Source: a bacterium BMS3Bbin02 (GTDB lineage: Bacteria; Actinomycetota; Acidimicrobiia; Spongiisociales; UBA5794). Taken from it: a stretch of 10,826 bases of DNA. The stretch is from contig BDTL01000023.1 of assembly GCA_002898115.1 (NCBI GenBank), forward strand, positions 1-10,826. Direction: 5' to 3'. This document shows positions 1 to 6,479 of this stretch, piece after piece. The translations under genes were made by a program, and so were the position numbers. Every line of letters starts with the position of its first letter. The first letter of the stretch is position 1. A model generated the notes under the pieces. That model was not told the DNA's origin, did no database searches, and was given only the letters and a program-made list of their open reading frames with translations.

Positions 1-714
1 CCGAACCCGCCCTGGGAAGGTCGTTTCATACCACTTGAGCCAATCCAAAGCACGGTCCGAGTCGTAGACGCTCCGGGTCCGTGTCGCGGGGTTCGTGAGT
101 CCGAAGAAGTGTCCAGTGCCCGACTTGAGAGTGAATCCGAGGCAGTAGATCGGGTTGCAGCCCATCAGGTGGGCGGTCTGGATCGTGTAGCAGAGGCTGT
201 TGCCGCCGGGATGGTAGAGATCCGAGATCTTCTCCGGCATGAACGGCGAGTGGATGCTGCGGTGGAAGACGCCAACCCCCCTCACGTTCACGCGACGGCC
301 GCGCACGTTCCGCAGCGACGTGATCCGAATCTCCGTCACCGGCCATGTGCGCTGACCAACCATCCGAAGCATCTTCGCGCCGCGCGCGGAGTAGGGGCCC
401 TCGCCGCCGAAGATCCCTTTGTTCGCAACAATCACCAGAGAAGCGGGACATCGATGGAGCCGGTGTCTCTCGGACTTCCACACGTCCGAATCGACGACAT
501 GCCAAATTGAGGGGACCAACGCTCGGAGGATCCAGTTCGTTCCGATGACGATCTGGCCTTCAGCAGCTCGGAGGGCTGGGGAGTCAAGTAGTCCTCCGGC
601 ACTCCCAAGGACAATCGCAGGCTTTCCGCCCCCTGCTCCCTGAAGCCAGCTCGGATCAGGACTTCCGCTGCGCGGTGGCGATAAGTGTGCTGCTTTGAAA
701 TCAGGGAGCTGCAT
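1..714 (-). CDS. DUF115/MptE-like protein, putative glycan transferase (3' end outside window)
   Basis: This frame is open from an ATG at 714 to the window edge (238 residues seen, no stop). The start is preceded by purine-rich GGAGATAGG about 6 bases upstream. Residues 31-45 contain KPAIVLGSAGGLL, a Rossmann-like opening. Residues 56-61 read VIGTNW and 72-79 HVVDSDVW, and 169-194 contain GGNSLCYTIQTAHLMG followed by IYCLGF. This order (VLG..., IGTN, D.W, G.S..Y.IQ.A..MG...IYLLG) is what I know from DUF115/MptE-like proteins in phages and bacterial glycan loci. Family members are linked to flagellin or surface glycosylation, and MptE itself is a pterin pyrophosphokinase, so the chemistry is uncertain. 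The first 94 codons lie over the 3' end of the CgeB-like gene, in another frame. Beyond that overlap most codons end in G or C, as expected for a real gene here. A sialyltransferase-like role is a possible alternative. Confidence 0.7.
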   Translation of the reverse strand, partial: MQLPDFKAAHLSPPRSGSPDPSWLQGAGGGKPAIVLGSAGGLLDSPALRAAEGQIVIGTNWILRALVPSIWHVVDSDVWKSERHRLHRCPASLVIVANKGIFGGEGPYSARGAKMLRMVGQRTWPVTEIRITSLRNVRGRRVNVRGVGVFHRSIHSPFMPEKISDLYHPGGNSLCYTIQTAHLMGCNPIYCLGFTLKSGTGHFFGLTNPATRTRSVYDSDRALDWLKWYETTFPGRVR

Positions 715-1778
715 ACGTTTCCTATCTCCTCGGCTTCGTCTGGGTGATCGATGTAGTAGCGGACGAGCTCGTAGAAGTGCTCAGGGCTCTCCGCCTGTGG
801 GACCATCGGGAACATGCGCGCGACTTCGCTGCGTTGGTTGTCATTCACAACCAACGTCCCGCAGGCCGCCATCTCGAAGAACCTGGGGTTCACGTGATCG
901 GATGAGAGATTGCCGTCGTTGTAGAAGCCTGTTCCCCACTCTGTCGGTCTGGACTTCACGAGAGAAATTCCGGCAGGGACTCGCTTGTGCGGAAGTCTGT
1001 TCCTGACCCGAGTGCGATACTCGTTCTCGGTGATCCACGGCGAACGGTGCACGTTCAGACCAACGACACAGCTCGAGTAGACCTTCGGGTGAGAGCTCAA
1101 AGGAACCCACTGTGCCGAAGTCTTCTTCGGCGGTTCCCAAAACATGATCTTCGCTCTCTCGATCAGCTTTTCGATCGGCTTCAGATACGCCGGCCTCGGA
1201 ACAAGCGAAGCGTTGCCGAGAAACAAGGCCGGGACGTGCCTGCCATCGTAGGGCTGGAGCTTGAACTCTTCTGGGTTGACCGCTGCCGGAAGGTAGAAGA
1301 CGACGGGCGGTCTGTTCAGGCGCGAGAGGCGGTGCACCTCGACGGTCTGCGGTTCCATCGTGAAGACGTAGTCGAAGCTCGGCGAGTAGAGTGCGGTCTC
1401 TCCAACCTCGTAGGGCTCATCGCACAGGTAGACCGCGAGCTTGATCCCGCTGCGGCGCAGCTTCTCTTGGAACTGAGCGTTCGAGGCCGCCAGACCGTGG
1501 TGGCAGAAGACCAGGTCGGGCTTCCACTGCGCGATGTTCTCCGCCATCAACTTCGGCGTGCCCGCCATGGTGCTCGAGCGATACGCGCCGAGGGTCCTCC
1601 CGTTGACGAGAGTCCGAAGCGGCGAGATGTCCCAGCTCTTGACGGTGACGCCTAGAAGGGAGCTGAAACCCCAAGCCCATCCACTTCGGTAGTCGTCGGA
1701 GAAGACGAGACCGGAGTCGTCGGCGATGGCGACTCGGAGGTCGGCTCCTGGATCTCTGAGCTCTCTGGCTGCGGACAT
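432..1778 (-). CDS. CgeB-like glycosyltransferase (GT-B fold, GT4-type)
   Basis: The 448-residue product looks like a CgeB/YkvP-type glycosyltransferase, which would move a sugar from a nucleotide donor to an acceptor in the cytoplasm. Residues 15-27 (RVAIADDSGLVFS) form the opening strand. Residues 119-124 (CDEPYE) and 136-141 (DYVFTM) fit the N-terminal domain, and LPAAVNPEEF (163-172) and ALFLGNA (184-190) fit the interdomain region. VGLNVHRS (239-246) and HVNPRFFEMAACGTLVVND (295-313) are the C-terminal donor-binding signature; HTYRHRAAEVL (364-374) is the usual end of the family. The last 70 or so residues, Ser/Arg-rich, have no family match and lie over the next gene. The ATG at 1778 has no good ribosome site, but no later ATG or GTG precedes the conserved RVAIADDSG, so this start is the best available. 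It overlaps the preceding gene by 127 bases. Donor and acceptor are unknown. Confidence 0.85.
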   Translation of the reverse strand: MSAARELRDPGADLRVAIADDSGLVFSDDYRSGWAWGFSSLLGVTVKSWDISPLRTLVNGRTLGAYRSSTMAGTPKLMAENIAQWKPDLVFCHHGLAASNAQFQEKLRRSGIKLAVYLCDEPYEVGETALYSPSFDYVFTMEPQTVEVHRLSRLNRPPVVFYLPAAVNPEEFKLQPYDGRHVPALFLGNASLVPRPAYLKPIEKLIERAKIMFWEPPKKTSAQWVPLSSHPKVYSSCVVGLNVHRSPWITENEYRTRVRNRLPHKRVPAGISLVKSRPTEWGTGFYNDGNLSSDHVNPRFFEMAACGTLVVNDNQRSEVARMFPMVPQAESPEHFYELVRYYIDHPDEAEEIGNVCSSLISKQHTYRHRAAEVLIRAGFREQGAESLRLSLGVPEDYLTPQPSELLKARSSSERTGSSERWSPQFGMSSIRTCGSPRDTGSIDVPLLW

Positions 1779-2464
1779 GAGTGATCGTGGTGGTCGATGA
1801 CGTAGTATCGGACGGACGTGGCTTCCCAGCGAGTGCCACCCCGCTCCTCGGCGATCCTCGAGAACTCGTCAACCCACTCGGCAGCCGTATCCGTAGGCCG
1901 CATCAGGGGAGAGAGCTCCGTCGCGATAATCGGACGGGTGAGCAGCATGTCGACCGCCGGCCACTTGCGCCTCATGAACTTGGCCGGCGGGAGAGTGCTC
2001 TGGGGATCTCCTGGTCGAGGCACCGTGACCGCCATGCAGGGGGCCTCCTTCGCAAAAGGCATCTGCATCTTCGCGAACCACAGTGGATCTCGAATCTCGA
2101 TCCACGGCGGGATGATCGCCACGAATCCCTCGCGACGTGGTGCGCGCATCCTCTCCAAGCCCCTTGCAATCGTGTGCTTGAAGTAGACAGATCCTGGCCA
2201 GTCGATGAGTTCCCAGTTAGGCGGCGGCGGCGGCGGCGGCTGGCTCAGCTGGTGAGCTCCGGGCCTGCCGACATAGGACGGTTCGATCGGCGTCCCGCGC
2301 GCGCGCATGAACGACTCGAGCTTACCAAACTCGCTCTTCGTCGCTCCGTCGATCGCCAGGATCAGGTGCGTCGGAACCCCCGGTGTGTGCTTGTCGATCG
2401 CTTCGATGCACAGTTCCGCGATCTCCAGGTTCTTCTTGTGAATCGGGATCAAGATGTCGAGCAT
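1652..2464 (-). CDS. GT-A (GT2-like) glycosyltransferase with altered DxD site
   Basis: The product has 270 residues. Its N-terminus, MLDILIPIHKKN with LILAIDG at 34-40, is the first half of a GT2-like nucleotide-sugar fold. In the usual metal-binding DxD region, residues 114-126 read FVAIIPPWIEIRD: the strand and the following I-E-I-x-D-P-x-W are present, but the acidic triplet is Pro-Pro-Trp. It may therefore be inactive, metal-independent or catalytically different. A seven-proline run lies at 76-82. The recognisable fold ends near 228 (YYVIDHHDH), and the last 40 or so residues are a Ser/Thr/Pro-rich tail that overlaps the CgeB-like gene. The ATG is well supported by AGAGGAG seven bases upstream, although the previous ORF still has 143 bases to run. 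Position suggests it works in the same glycan pathway as its neighbours. Confidence 0.7.
   Translation of the reverse strand: MLDILIPIHKKNLEIAELCIEAIDKHTPGVPTHLILAIDGATKSEFGKLESFMRARGTPIEPSYVGRPGAHQLSQPPPPPPPNWELIDWPGSVYFKHTIARGLERMRAPRREGFVAIIPPWIEIRDPLWFAKMQMPFAKEAPCMAVTVPRPGDPQSTLPPAKFMRRKWPAVDMLLTRPIIATELSPLMRPTDTAAEWVDEFSRIAEERGGTRWEATSVRYYVIDHHDHSCPQPESSEIQEPTSESPSPTTPVSSSPTTTEVDGLGVSAPF
2220..2240. repeat. (GGC)7 trinucleotide repeat encoding a proline run
   Basis: Seven perfect GGC units on the plus strand are read on the minus strand as part of the seven-proline run (residues 76-82) of the GT-A-like protein. Such repeats can change length by slippage in whole codons, and long proline runs slow ribosomes and usually need EF-P. 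Both consequences are inferred. Confidence 0.9.
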
Positions 2465-2663
2465 GGCGAAGCTCCTCTACGTGTTTCTCTTCCAGTGCGT
2501 CGCGAACATGGGCGGTGCCTTTCTCGGCGACGTAGCGCAATTGGCATCGTCGGCCACAGAACGCGAGATACTCGCGCTCTTCAGAGTGAGCCGCGCGGAT
2601 CCATCGATCCTCCACTGCGACCGACCTACCACAGCACCGGCACGGAACTGCTGTCACCGCCAT
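2322..2663 (-). CDS. Small zinc-ribbon-like protein
   Basis: The 113-residue ORF starts at an ATG with CGGAG seven bases upstream. Cys8, Cys10 and Cys11, then Cys36 and Cys40 in an FCGRRCQ context, suggest one zinc site of the CxxC...CxxxC kind, resembling MYM/TRASH-type or treble-clef knuckles. Residues 45-70 look helical and charged (EEKHVEELRHARH). Residues 67-113 are read over the start of the GT-A-like gene and are Asp/Arg/Gly-rich with no fold signature, so the functional part is probably the first 66-70 residues. The start overlaps the end of the Ala/Gln-rich gene by 38 bases. Such proteins may bind nucleic acid or be structural cofactors. I cannot assign a role; it could also be a minor fortuitous ORF, though the paired cysteines and ribosome site argue against that. 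Confidence 0.6.
   Translation of the reverse strand: MAVTAVPCRCCGRSVAVEDRWIRAAHSEEREYLAFCGRRCQLRYVAEKGTAHVRDALEEKHVEELRHARHLDPDSQEEPGDRGTVHRSDRQAHTGGSDAPDPGDRRSDEERVW
2472..2478 (-). promoter_or_regulatory. Ribosome binding site for the GT-A-like gene
   Basis: The minus strand reads AGAGGAG seven bases before the ATG at 2464. It lies inside the preceding zinc-ribbon-like ORF and is the main reason to trust the 2464 start despite the 143-base overlap. Confidence 0.6.
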
Positions 2664-3315
2664 CTGGTTGCTCCGGTATGACGACGCCAGGCGGCAAGAT
2701 CAGAGCTTGCTGCGGTATCGCCTGGGGTGGTGGTGGTTGATTCGGATCCTGAACGCCGGCGAGCTGATCAAACTGCTCCATCTTCTGCGTCGCGCCTCGC
2801 ACGCCTTGGACCTGCTGAGGAACAGCGGCAGCTTGCATCGCTTCCGCATACTGTCGCTGCGCAGCCTCGTAGGCTGCTTGCGCCTGGTTCGCGGCAGCGG
2901 CGTTCTGCGGAACAGCGAGATGCCGTTGATCGGCAGCCGGGTTCGCCGCGACATGCTGCTGCACGTTGTGCTCGGTCACCGGGGCGAAAGCGTATTGCCC
3001 GCCGTGACCGAGAGGCGATTCGTTCATCGCCGGCGCCTGAGTCTGCGCGAGTTGACGAGCAGCCGTGTCAACCAGACGCGCCACCCCGTCTTGGACCTGA
3101 GCAATCCAGTCCTGCTGTCCAAAGCTCGCTACCAGAACCTGTCCGACGACCTGGGCTGATTGGATCGCTTGCGGAAGATGGACTGGCCTCCCTGGGTCGT
3201 TCCTTGGAAGGGGTCCGTTCCGAAGCGGTTGACCGGGTGGTCCGGTTGCAGGGACGGGTCCTCCAGGGGGGAGGCTCCCGATGAGCTGGCCGTTTTGCCA
3301 GAGTTGCCGAGCCAT
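2626..3315 (-). CDS. Ala/Gln/Pro-rich protein downstream of terminase, unknown
   Basis: From the ATG at 3315 the product is 229 residues, with GGAG four bases upstream. It is Pro/Gly-rich at 15-45, Ala/Gln-rich and probably helical at about 70-185 (for example AANQAQAAYEAAQRQYAEAM at 141-160), and Pro-rich again at 192-217. There are no Cys residues, membrane segments or known catalytic motifs. The place just after a large terminase is usually taken by a portal gene, but this is far too short and shows no portal motif. A small head, scaffold-like or linker protein is conceivable. The first 62 codons lie over the terminase 3' end. There the terminase frame has clearly more G/C-ended codons (about 80% against about 58% by hand count), so the real start could lie later, for example at the GTG for residue 78. 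Confidence 0.6.
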   Translation of the reverse strand: MARQLWQNGQLIGSLPPGGPVPATGPPGQPLRNGPLPRNDPGRPVHLPQAIQSAQVVGQVLVASFGQQDWIAQVQDGVARLVDTAARQLAQTQAPAMNESPLGHGGQYAFAPVTEHNVQQHVAANPAADQRHLAVPQNAAAANQAQAAYEAAQRQYAEAMQAAAVPQQVQGVRGATQKMEQFDQLAGVQDPNQPPPPQAIPQQALILPPGVVIPEQPDGGDSSSVPVLW

Positions 3316-4976
3316 ATGTCTCCGATGGTTGCTTCGCGATGGACTCTGCGGACCATCGCACGGGGCGGGTATTTATAATCGGCGTTCCACTTCCCGTCCA
3401 GGATCGCGGGCTGCCGGCGAGGTTGCTCCGCCGAACGCCAGCCTGGGGGTGGCGCTGGGCAGTAATACTTGTCTCGCTCGTTCTTCTTGTCGAGGTCGCT
3501 CTGAGCATCGGCGATGTCATCGAAGTCGGTGAGAGGCCACTGCACCATCCCGCGCTGCATCGGGCGCCACTTGTTCTCAAACTGCTGGCGGAGAGAGCGC
3601 GCGAAATACATCTCGCGGCGAGCCCACTTTGGCTGGCTCGCCTCGATGCGCAGGTCCTTGATCTCCTGGTTGCGTCCGCCAATCTTGACGAACCGGGGAG
3701 CGACAAACGTTTCGCGACGGACGAACTCGAACACGGTGTTCAAGAGCTCCTCGTGCGTCGACTTCTCGACGACGATCGCCTTCATGTTCCAGCCGTTCTG
3801 CATCCCCTCGTTCCACAAGGTGCAGCACAGCTTGACGGAGTCCTCGGGCTTCCAGCGACCAACGTAGAAGTCGCGCACGTAGGCCATGCGGTTGGCATCG
3901 AGTGAGATCACCCAGAAGCAAGTCTTGTCCGGTCGCCCCTTCTTGCTCTCTGCCGTGACGAACGCCCAGTCGGTGAGGATGTAGGTCCACACCGCGCTCG
4001 GGATCTCGTGGTCCTCGATGACCTGGAAGTATTCTTCCTTGAAGATCTGGTCCTCGTCGGCAAACGGCCTGTTCCAGTAGAAGCAGGCGTGCTGCCGCGG
4101 CGACATCAACTTCTTCTGATTCGCCACGTAGGTCGGTGTCAGGCGTCCGGGGAAGAACAGCGATTCGTCGTCGTTCTTCCAGGCGTGGATCGACATCTCG
4201 AAGAGCTGTGCCTTGGCCGGGTCCTCCATCAGCTTGCAGTAGATGTCCGCGTGGTGCCAAAGCGTGCCGATCACCAGCAACTTGCAACCAGGGTCGAGCT
4301 GCGCGAGAACCTCGCCGAACCATTCCCATGCGGCCTCGAGCGCGGTCAGAGTCTTGCTATTCTCCTTCCCGATGACGTCGTCCATGATGACGAAGTCCCA
4401 GTGCGCGCCGGTCCACACCTCACCGACGCCCGCAGCGATCAGCGTCGGTTCCTTCTTGTGCTTGTCGGTGCGCAACGCGCTGTAGAACTCGCCACTCTCC
4501 GACTTCCACTTCTTGCCGCGGTGCGTTCCGAATCTCTCCTTGAACCACTCGCTGTCGATCAACACCATCGCCTGCGCGACGAACTTCTTGGCCTGCTTGC
4601 CTGTCTCCGAGGCGACCAAAATGCGGATGTTCGGGTCCTTGGCGATCAGCCAACAGACCAAACCAATGTCAAAAACCGTGCTCTTGAAGGAACCCCGCGG
4701 CCAGAGCACCATCTTAAATTTGTAGATGGTGTTCTGCGGTGCGTCGGGATCCGGGGTGCCATTCCAGTGCAGAATGTCGCGGGCGTAGCGACCATGCGGC
4801 TGAAACTGCGCGTGTGGCGCGGCACCTGAGTCGCGCGCGAAGTCGATGAACCCTTCCTCGCTGAGATACCACTCACACTCCTGGCGAAGAGCCTCGTTCT
4901 CGATGTCCTCGCTCGTCAGATGCTGGAAGTCCTCGGCCGTGAGTTCGCCGAGAAGCGTGTCAGGAGAATCGCTCAC
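3129..4976 (-). CDS. terL: Phage terminase large subunit (TerL)
   Basis: This 615-residue protein is the DNA-packaging motor ATPase and headful or cohesive-end nuclease of a tailed phage, acting at the portal of the procapsid. The deviant Walker A is PRGSFKST (93-100), Walker B is FVIMDD (195-200), and the coupling motif is VIGTLWH (235-241). The RNase H-like nuclease domain begins at about 330: the first acid is D336 in YILTDWAF, the second probably E404 in IVVEKS, and the third lies in FDDIADAQSD (485-494). Both ATPase and nuclease sites look intact. The GTG start at 4976 follows GGAGG by seven bases and overlaps the preceding glycosyltransferase by 17 bases. Residues about 505-615 are a Pro/Ser/Gln-rich tail beyond the nuclease domain, whose last 62 codons overlap the next ORF. 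The length is within the upper normal range of the family. Confidence 0.95.
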   Translation of the reverse strand: MSDSPDTLLGELTAEDFQHLTSEDIENEALRQECEWYLSEEGFIDFARDSGAAPHAQFQPHGRYARDILHWNGTPDPDAPQNTIYKFKMVLWPRGSFKSTVFDIGLVCWLIAKDPNIRILVASETGKQAKKFVAQAMVLIDSEWFKERFGTHRGKKWKSESGEFYSALRTDKHKKEPTLIAAGVGEVWTGAHWDFVIMDDVIGKENSKTLTALEAAWEWFGEVLAQLDPGCKLLVIGTLWHHADIYCKLMEDPAKAQLFEMSIHAWKNDDESLFFPGRLTPTYVANQKKLMSPRQHACFYWNRPFADEDQIFKEEYFQVIEDHEIPSAVWTYILTDWAFVTAESKKGRPDKTCFWVISLDANRMAYVRDFYVGRWKPEDSVKLCCTLWNEGMQNGWNMKAIVVEKSTHEELLNTVFEFVRRETFVAPRFVKIGGRNQEIKDLRIEASQPKWARREMYFARSLRQQFENKWRPMQRGMVQWPLTDFDDIADAQSDLDKKNERDKYYCPAPPPGWRSAEQPRRQPAILDGKWNADYKYPPRAMVRRVHREATIGDIWLGNSGKTASSSGASPLEDPSLQPDHPVNRFGTDPFQGTTQGGQSIFRKRSNQPRSSDRFW

Positions 4977-5694
4977 GCTTCATCCTCCGCTGAGCCTCAC
5001 CGTGGGCCTTCATCTTCTCGGCTGCCGGAATCAGGCTCGACGTCTTGGCTCCCAAGTGATGGATCCATGCGCGCGGCACGATCTTGAAAGGAGCCTTCCG
5101 GACCTTGGTCCGCACGATCCCCGCGGTGTAGTTGTCCTCGCCCCACGCGCGGCTGCCCAAGTCCTCGGCGAAAAGCTTGCCTTTGCCTAGGTGTCCCGTG
5201 ATCGCCTCCACGACAGGCCACGGCATGAGCCAGCAGAGCCCCGGCGTGACACCGTGGAAGAAAGGATCCTTGTCGACCGGCTTCGTCGCGCGCTGCTCGG
5301 TGACCGAGGTGTAGTTCGTGGTCGGACAGCAGATCGCGTCGTCCTGGAGTTCGTCCACGAGGATCTGGAGCCAGTCCTTGTTCGGCATCAGAATGTCGTT
5401 GTTCAGGCAGAGCACGGCGTCGGGAGTTGCGCCTTCTACCAGACGCTCCATCCCCATCATGAACGCCCAGTTCATCCCCACCGCGAAGCCGGCGTTGCTC
5501 TCGAGCTCGACCACCTCGTCTTCAAACAGGGTGTAACGAAGCACCGTGCCCTTCGGCACACCCTGTCTCACCACCGACAGCATCATCTCGCCGCCCCACT
5601 CAGTGATCGAGTTCTGCAGATCGCTGAGCATCGCCGTCGTCATGTCGGCGAACGGCTGCCCGCCACACCAGCACGTGATAACCAACAGCTTCAC
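4960..5694 (-). CDS. GT2-family glycosyltransferase
   Basis: The product is 244 residues from a GTG at 5694 that forms a GTGA overlap with the preceding stop; GGAGG lies eight bases upstream. A GTG at 5709 in the same frame is possible but lacks this arrangement. The fold is GT-A: SNAGFAVGMNWA (66-77) is the GT2 segment that precedes the nucleotide-sugar site, CLNND (96-100) supplies the metal-binding N-N-D form of DxD, GLCWLMPW (152-159) is the acceptor-side segment, and WGEDN (184-188) carries the likely catalytic acid. His212-213 (IHHLGAKT) matches the late His common in rhamnosyltransferase-like members. The C-terminus is basic (AQRRMKRERFS). No membrane segment is seen, so it should act in the cytoplasm. 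Donor sugar and acceptor cannot be read from the sequence. It is the last transferase gene before terL. Confidence 0.88.
   Translation of the reverse strand: MKLLVITCWCGGQPFADMTTAMLSDLQNSITEWGGEMMLSVVRQGVPKGTVLRYTLFEDEVVELESNAGFAVGMNWAFMMGMERLVEGATPDAVLCLNNDILMPNKDWLQILVDELQDDAICCPTTNYTSVTEQRATKPVDKDPFFHGVTPGLCWLMPWPVVEAITGHLGKGKLFAEDLGSRAWGEDNYTAGIVRTKVRKAPFKIVPRAWIHHLGAKTSSLIPAAEKMKAHGEAQRRMKRERFS
4984..4988 (-). promoter_or_regulatory. Ribosome binding site for terL
   Basis: The minus strand reads GGAGG seven bases before the GTG at 4976, inside the end of the preceding glycosyltransferase gene. It supports a GTG start for the terminase and translational coupling to the gene before it. 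Confidence 0.65.
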
Positions 5695-6479
5695 GCGAAT
5701 CGCCTCCACTTGAACCGGATTGGTGGTTTGCGATCACGGAGAAGGCGCTTCCAACCCTTGGTCAGAATATCTGAGTTCATCCTCTTGAAAATTGGTTTGT
5801 TCCTGACCGTCGACCGAACGATCGGCGATGCAGCATCCGTGATCCTCGTCCCGTCAGACTTTTCGACAACACCTTTCTGGTAGTGAGTCATCCAAACGTC
5901 CTGGATGAAAACATCCCGCATCTTGCCGTATTCTTTCATCGCGCGAAACAGGAGGCCGTCACCGTATCCATACCCTCCAGCGAAGTCCTCATTGTAGCCG
6001 CCGACACTCCAGAAGTCGTCTGCATGAACAACAGCCATATTTTCTGCTCTGTGCTGCTCCTTCCCCGTCCCGTAGAGCTTCGATCGTGGATGGTAGTAAT
6101 TTCGCCTCTCGAGCTCCCCCATCCAACGATCTCGACCACTAGCCAGCGACATTTTGCCAAGCAGTTTCTGTGCAGCATCCGGGTAGAGGATGTAGTCCGG
6201 GTCGGTCACGAAACACCACCCCTCGGCGTGCTTCATCGCCAAATTCCGCGCGCCAGTCTGACCACACACGATATCGTCCTCGACAACAAAGGCTTGCACG
6301 TCGAACCGCTTGAGGATCGTCGCCGGGATCCCTAGCGGCGCGCGTTCGGAGTGATCGTCCACGAGCCGCAACTTGATCTTGGCCACGAGCTCGTCCGGGT
6401 AGGACAGCAGCACACGCCACCACTCCTCGAAGATCTCGGGCTGGTTGAAGTAGGCAGCTACGATCGTGAGATGTTCCAC
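5691..6479 (-). CDS. GT2-family glycosyltransferase
   Basis: The 262-residue product has the full GT-A/GT2 order. A hydrophobic N-terminal strand (LTIVAAYFNQP) is followed by LVDDHS (39-44) for nucleotide binding, GARNLAMKHA (76-85), the DxD motif VTDPDYIL (91-98), and FWSVGGYNEDFAGGYGYGDGLLF (156-178), whose GGxxEDF...D segment holds the likely catalytic base and resembles galactosyltransferase C-domain members (Glyco_transf_7C). His199 (MTHYQKG) follows. The last 40 residues are Lys/Arg-rich (KRLLRDRKPPIRFKWRRF), which may bind membrane or a charged partner. The start is a GTG at 6479 with AAGG four bases upstream, overlapping the preceding methyltransferase by 22 bases. The role is transfer of a sugar in the cytoplasm; the substrate is unknown. 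The codon mix is somewhat less G/C-ended near 5700-6100 than in its neighbours, by eye. Confidence 0.88.
   Translation of the reverse strand: MEHLTIVAAYFNQPEIFEEWWRVLLSYPDELVAKIKLRLVDDHSERAPLGIPATILKRFDVQAFVVEDDIVCGQTGARNLAMKHAEGWCFVTDPDYILYPDAAQKLLGKMSLASGRDRWMGELERRNYYHPRSKLYGTGKEQHRAENMAVVHADDFWSVGGYNEDFAGGYGYGDGLLFRAMKEYGKMRDVFIQDVWMTHYQKGVVEKSDGTRITDAASPIVRSTVRNKPIFKRMNSDILTKGWKRLLRDRKPPIRFKWRRFA
5703..5707 (-). promoter_or_regulatory. Ribosome binding site deciding the GTG start at 5694
   Basis: The minus strand reads GGAGG eight bases before the GTG at 5694. The alternative GTG at 5709 would lie on top of this site, so the inner start is preferred. Confidence 0.6.

Noticed and set aside
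26..505. 159-residue minus-strand ORF
   Set aside because: It is Arg/Pro-rich with no motif and is a shadow of the DUF115-like frame, which has clear family motifs and G/C-ended codons over the same bases.
1781..2740. 319-residue plus-strand ORF
   Set aside because: Arg-rich composition without motifs; it lies opposite the GT-A-like and zinc-ribbon genes.
3577..4329. 250-residue minus-strand ORF
   Set aside because: Out-of-frame shadow inside terL, Arg/Gly-rich, no fold signature.
4008..4829. 273-residue plus-strand ORF
   Set aside because: Antisense to the conserved terminase ATPase domain; high-GC antisense frames are often open by chance.
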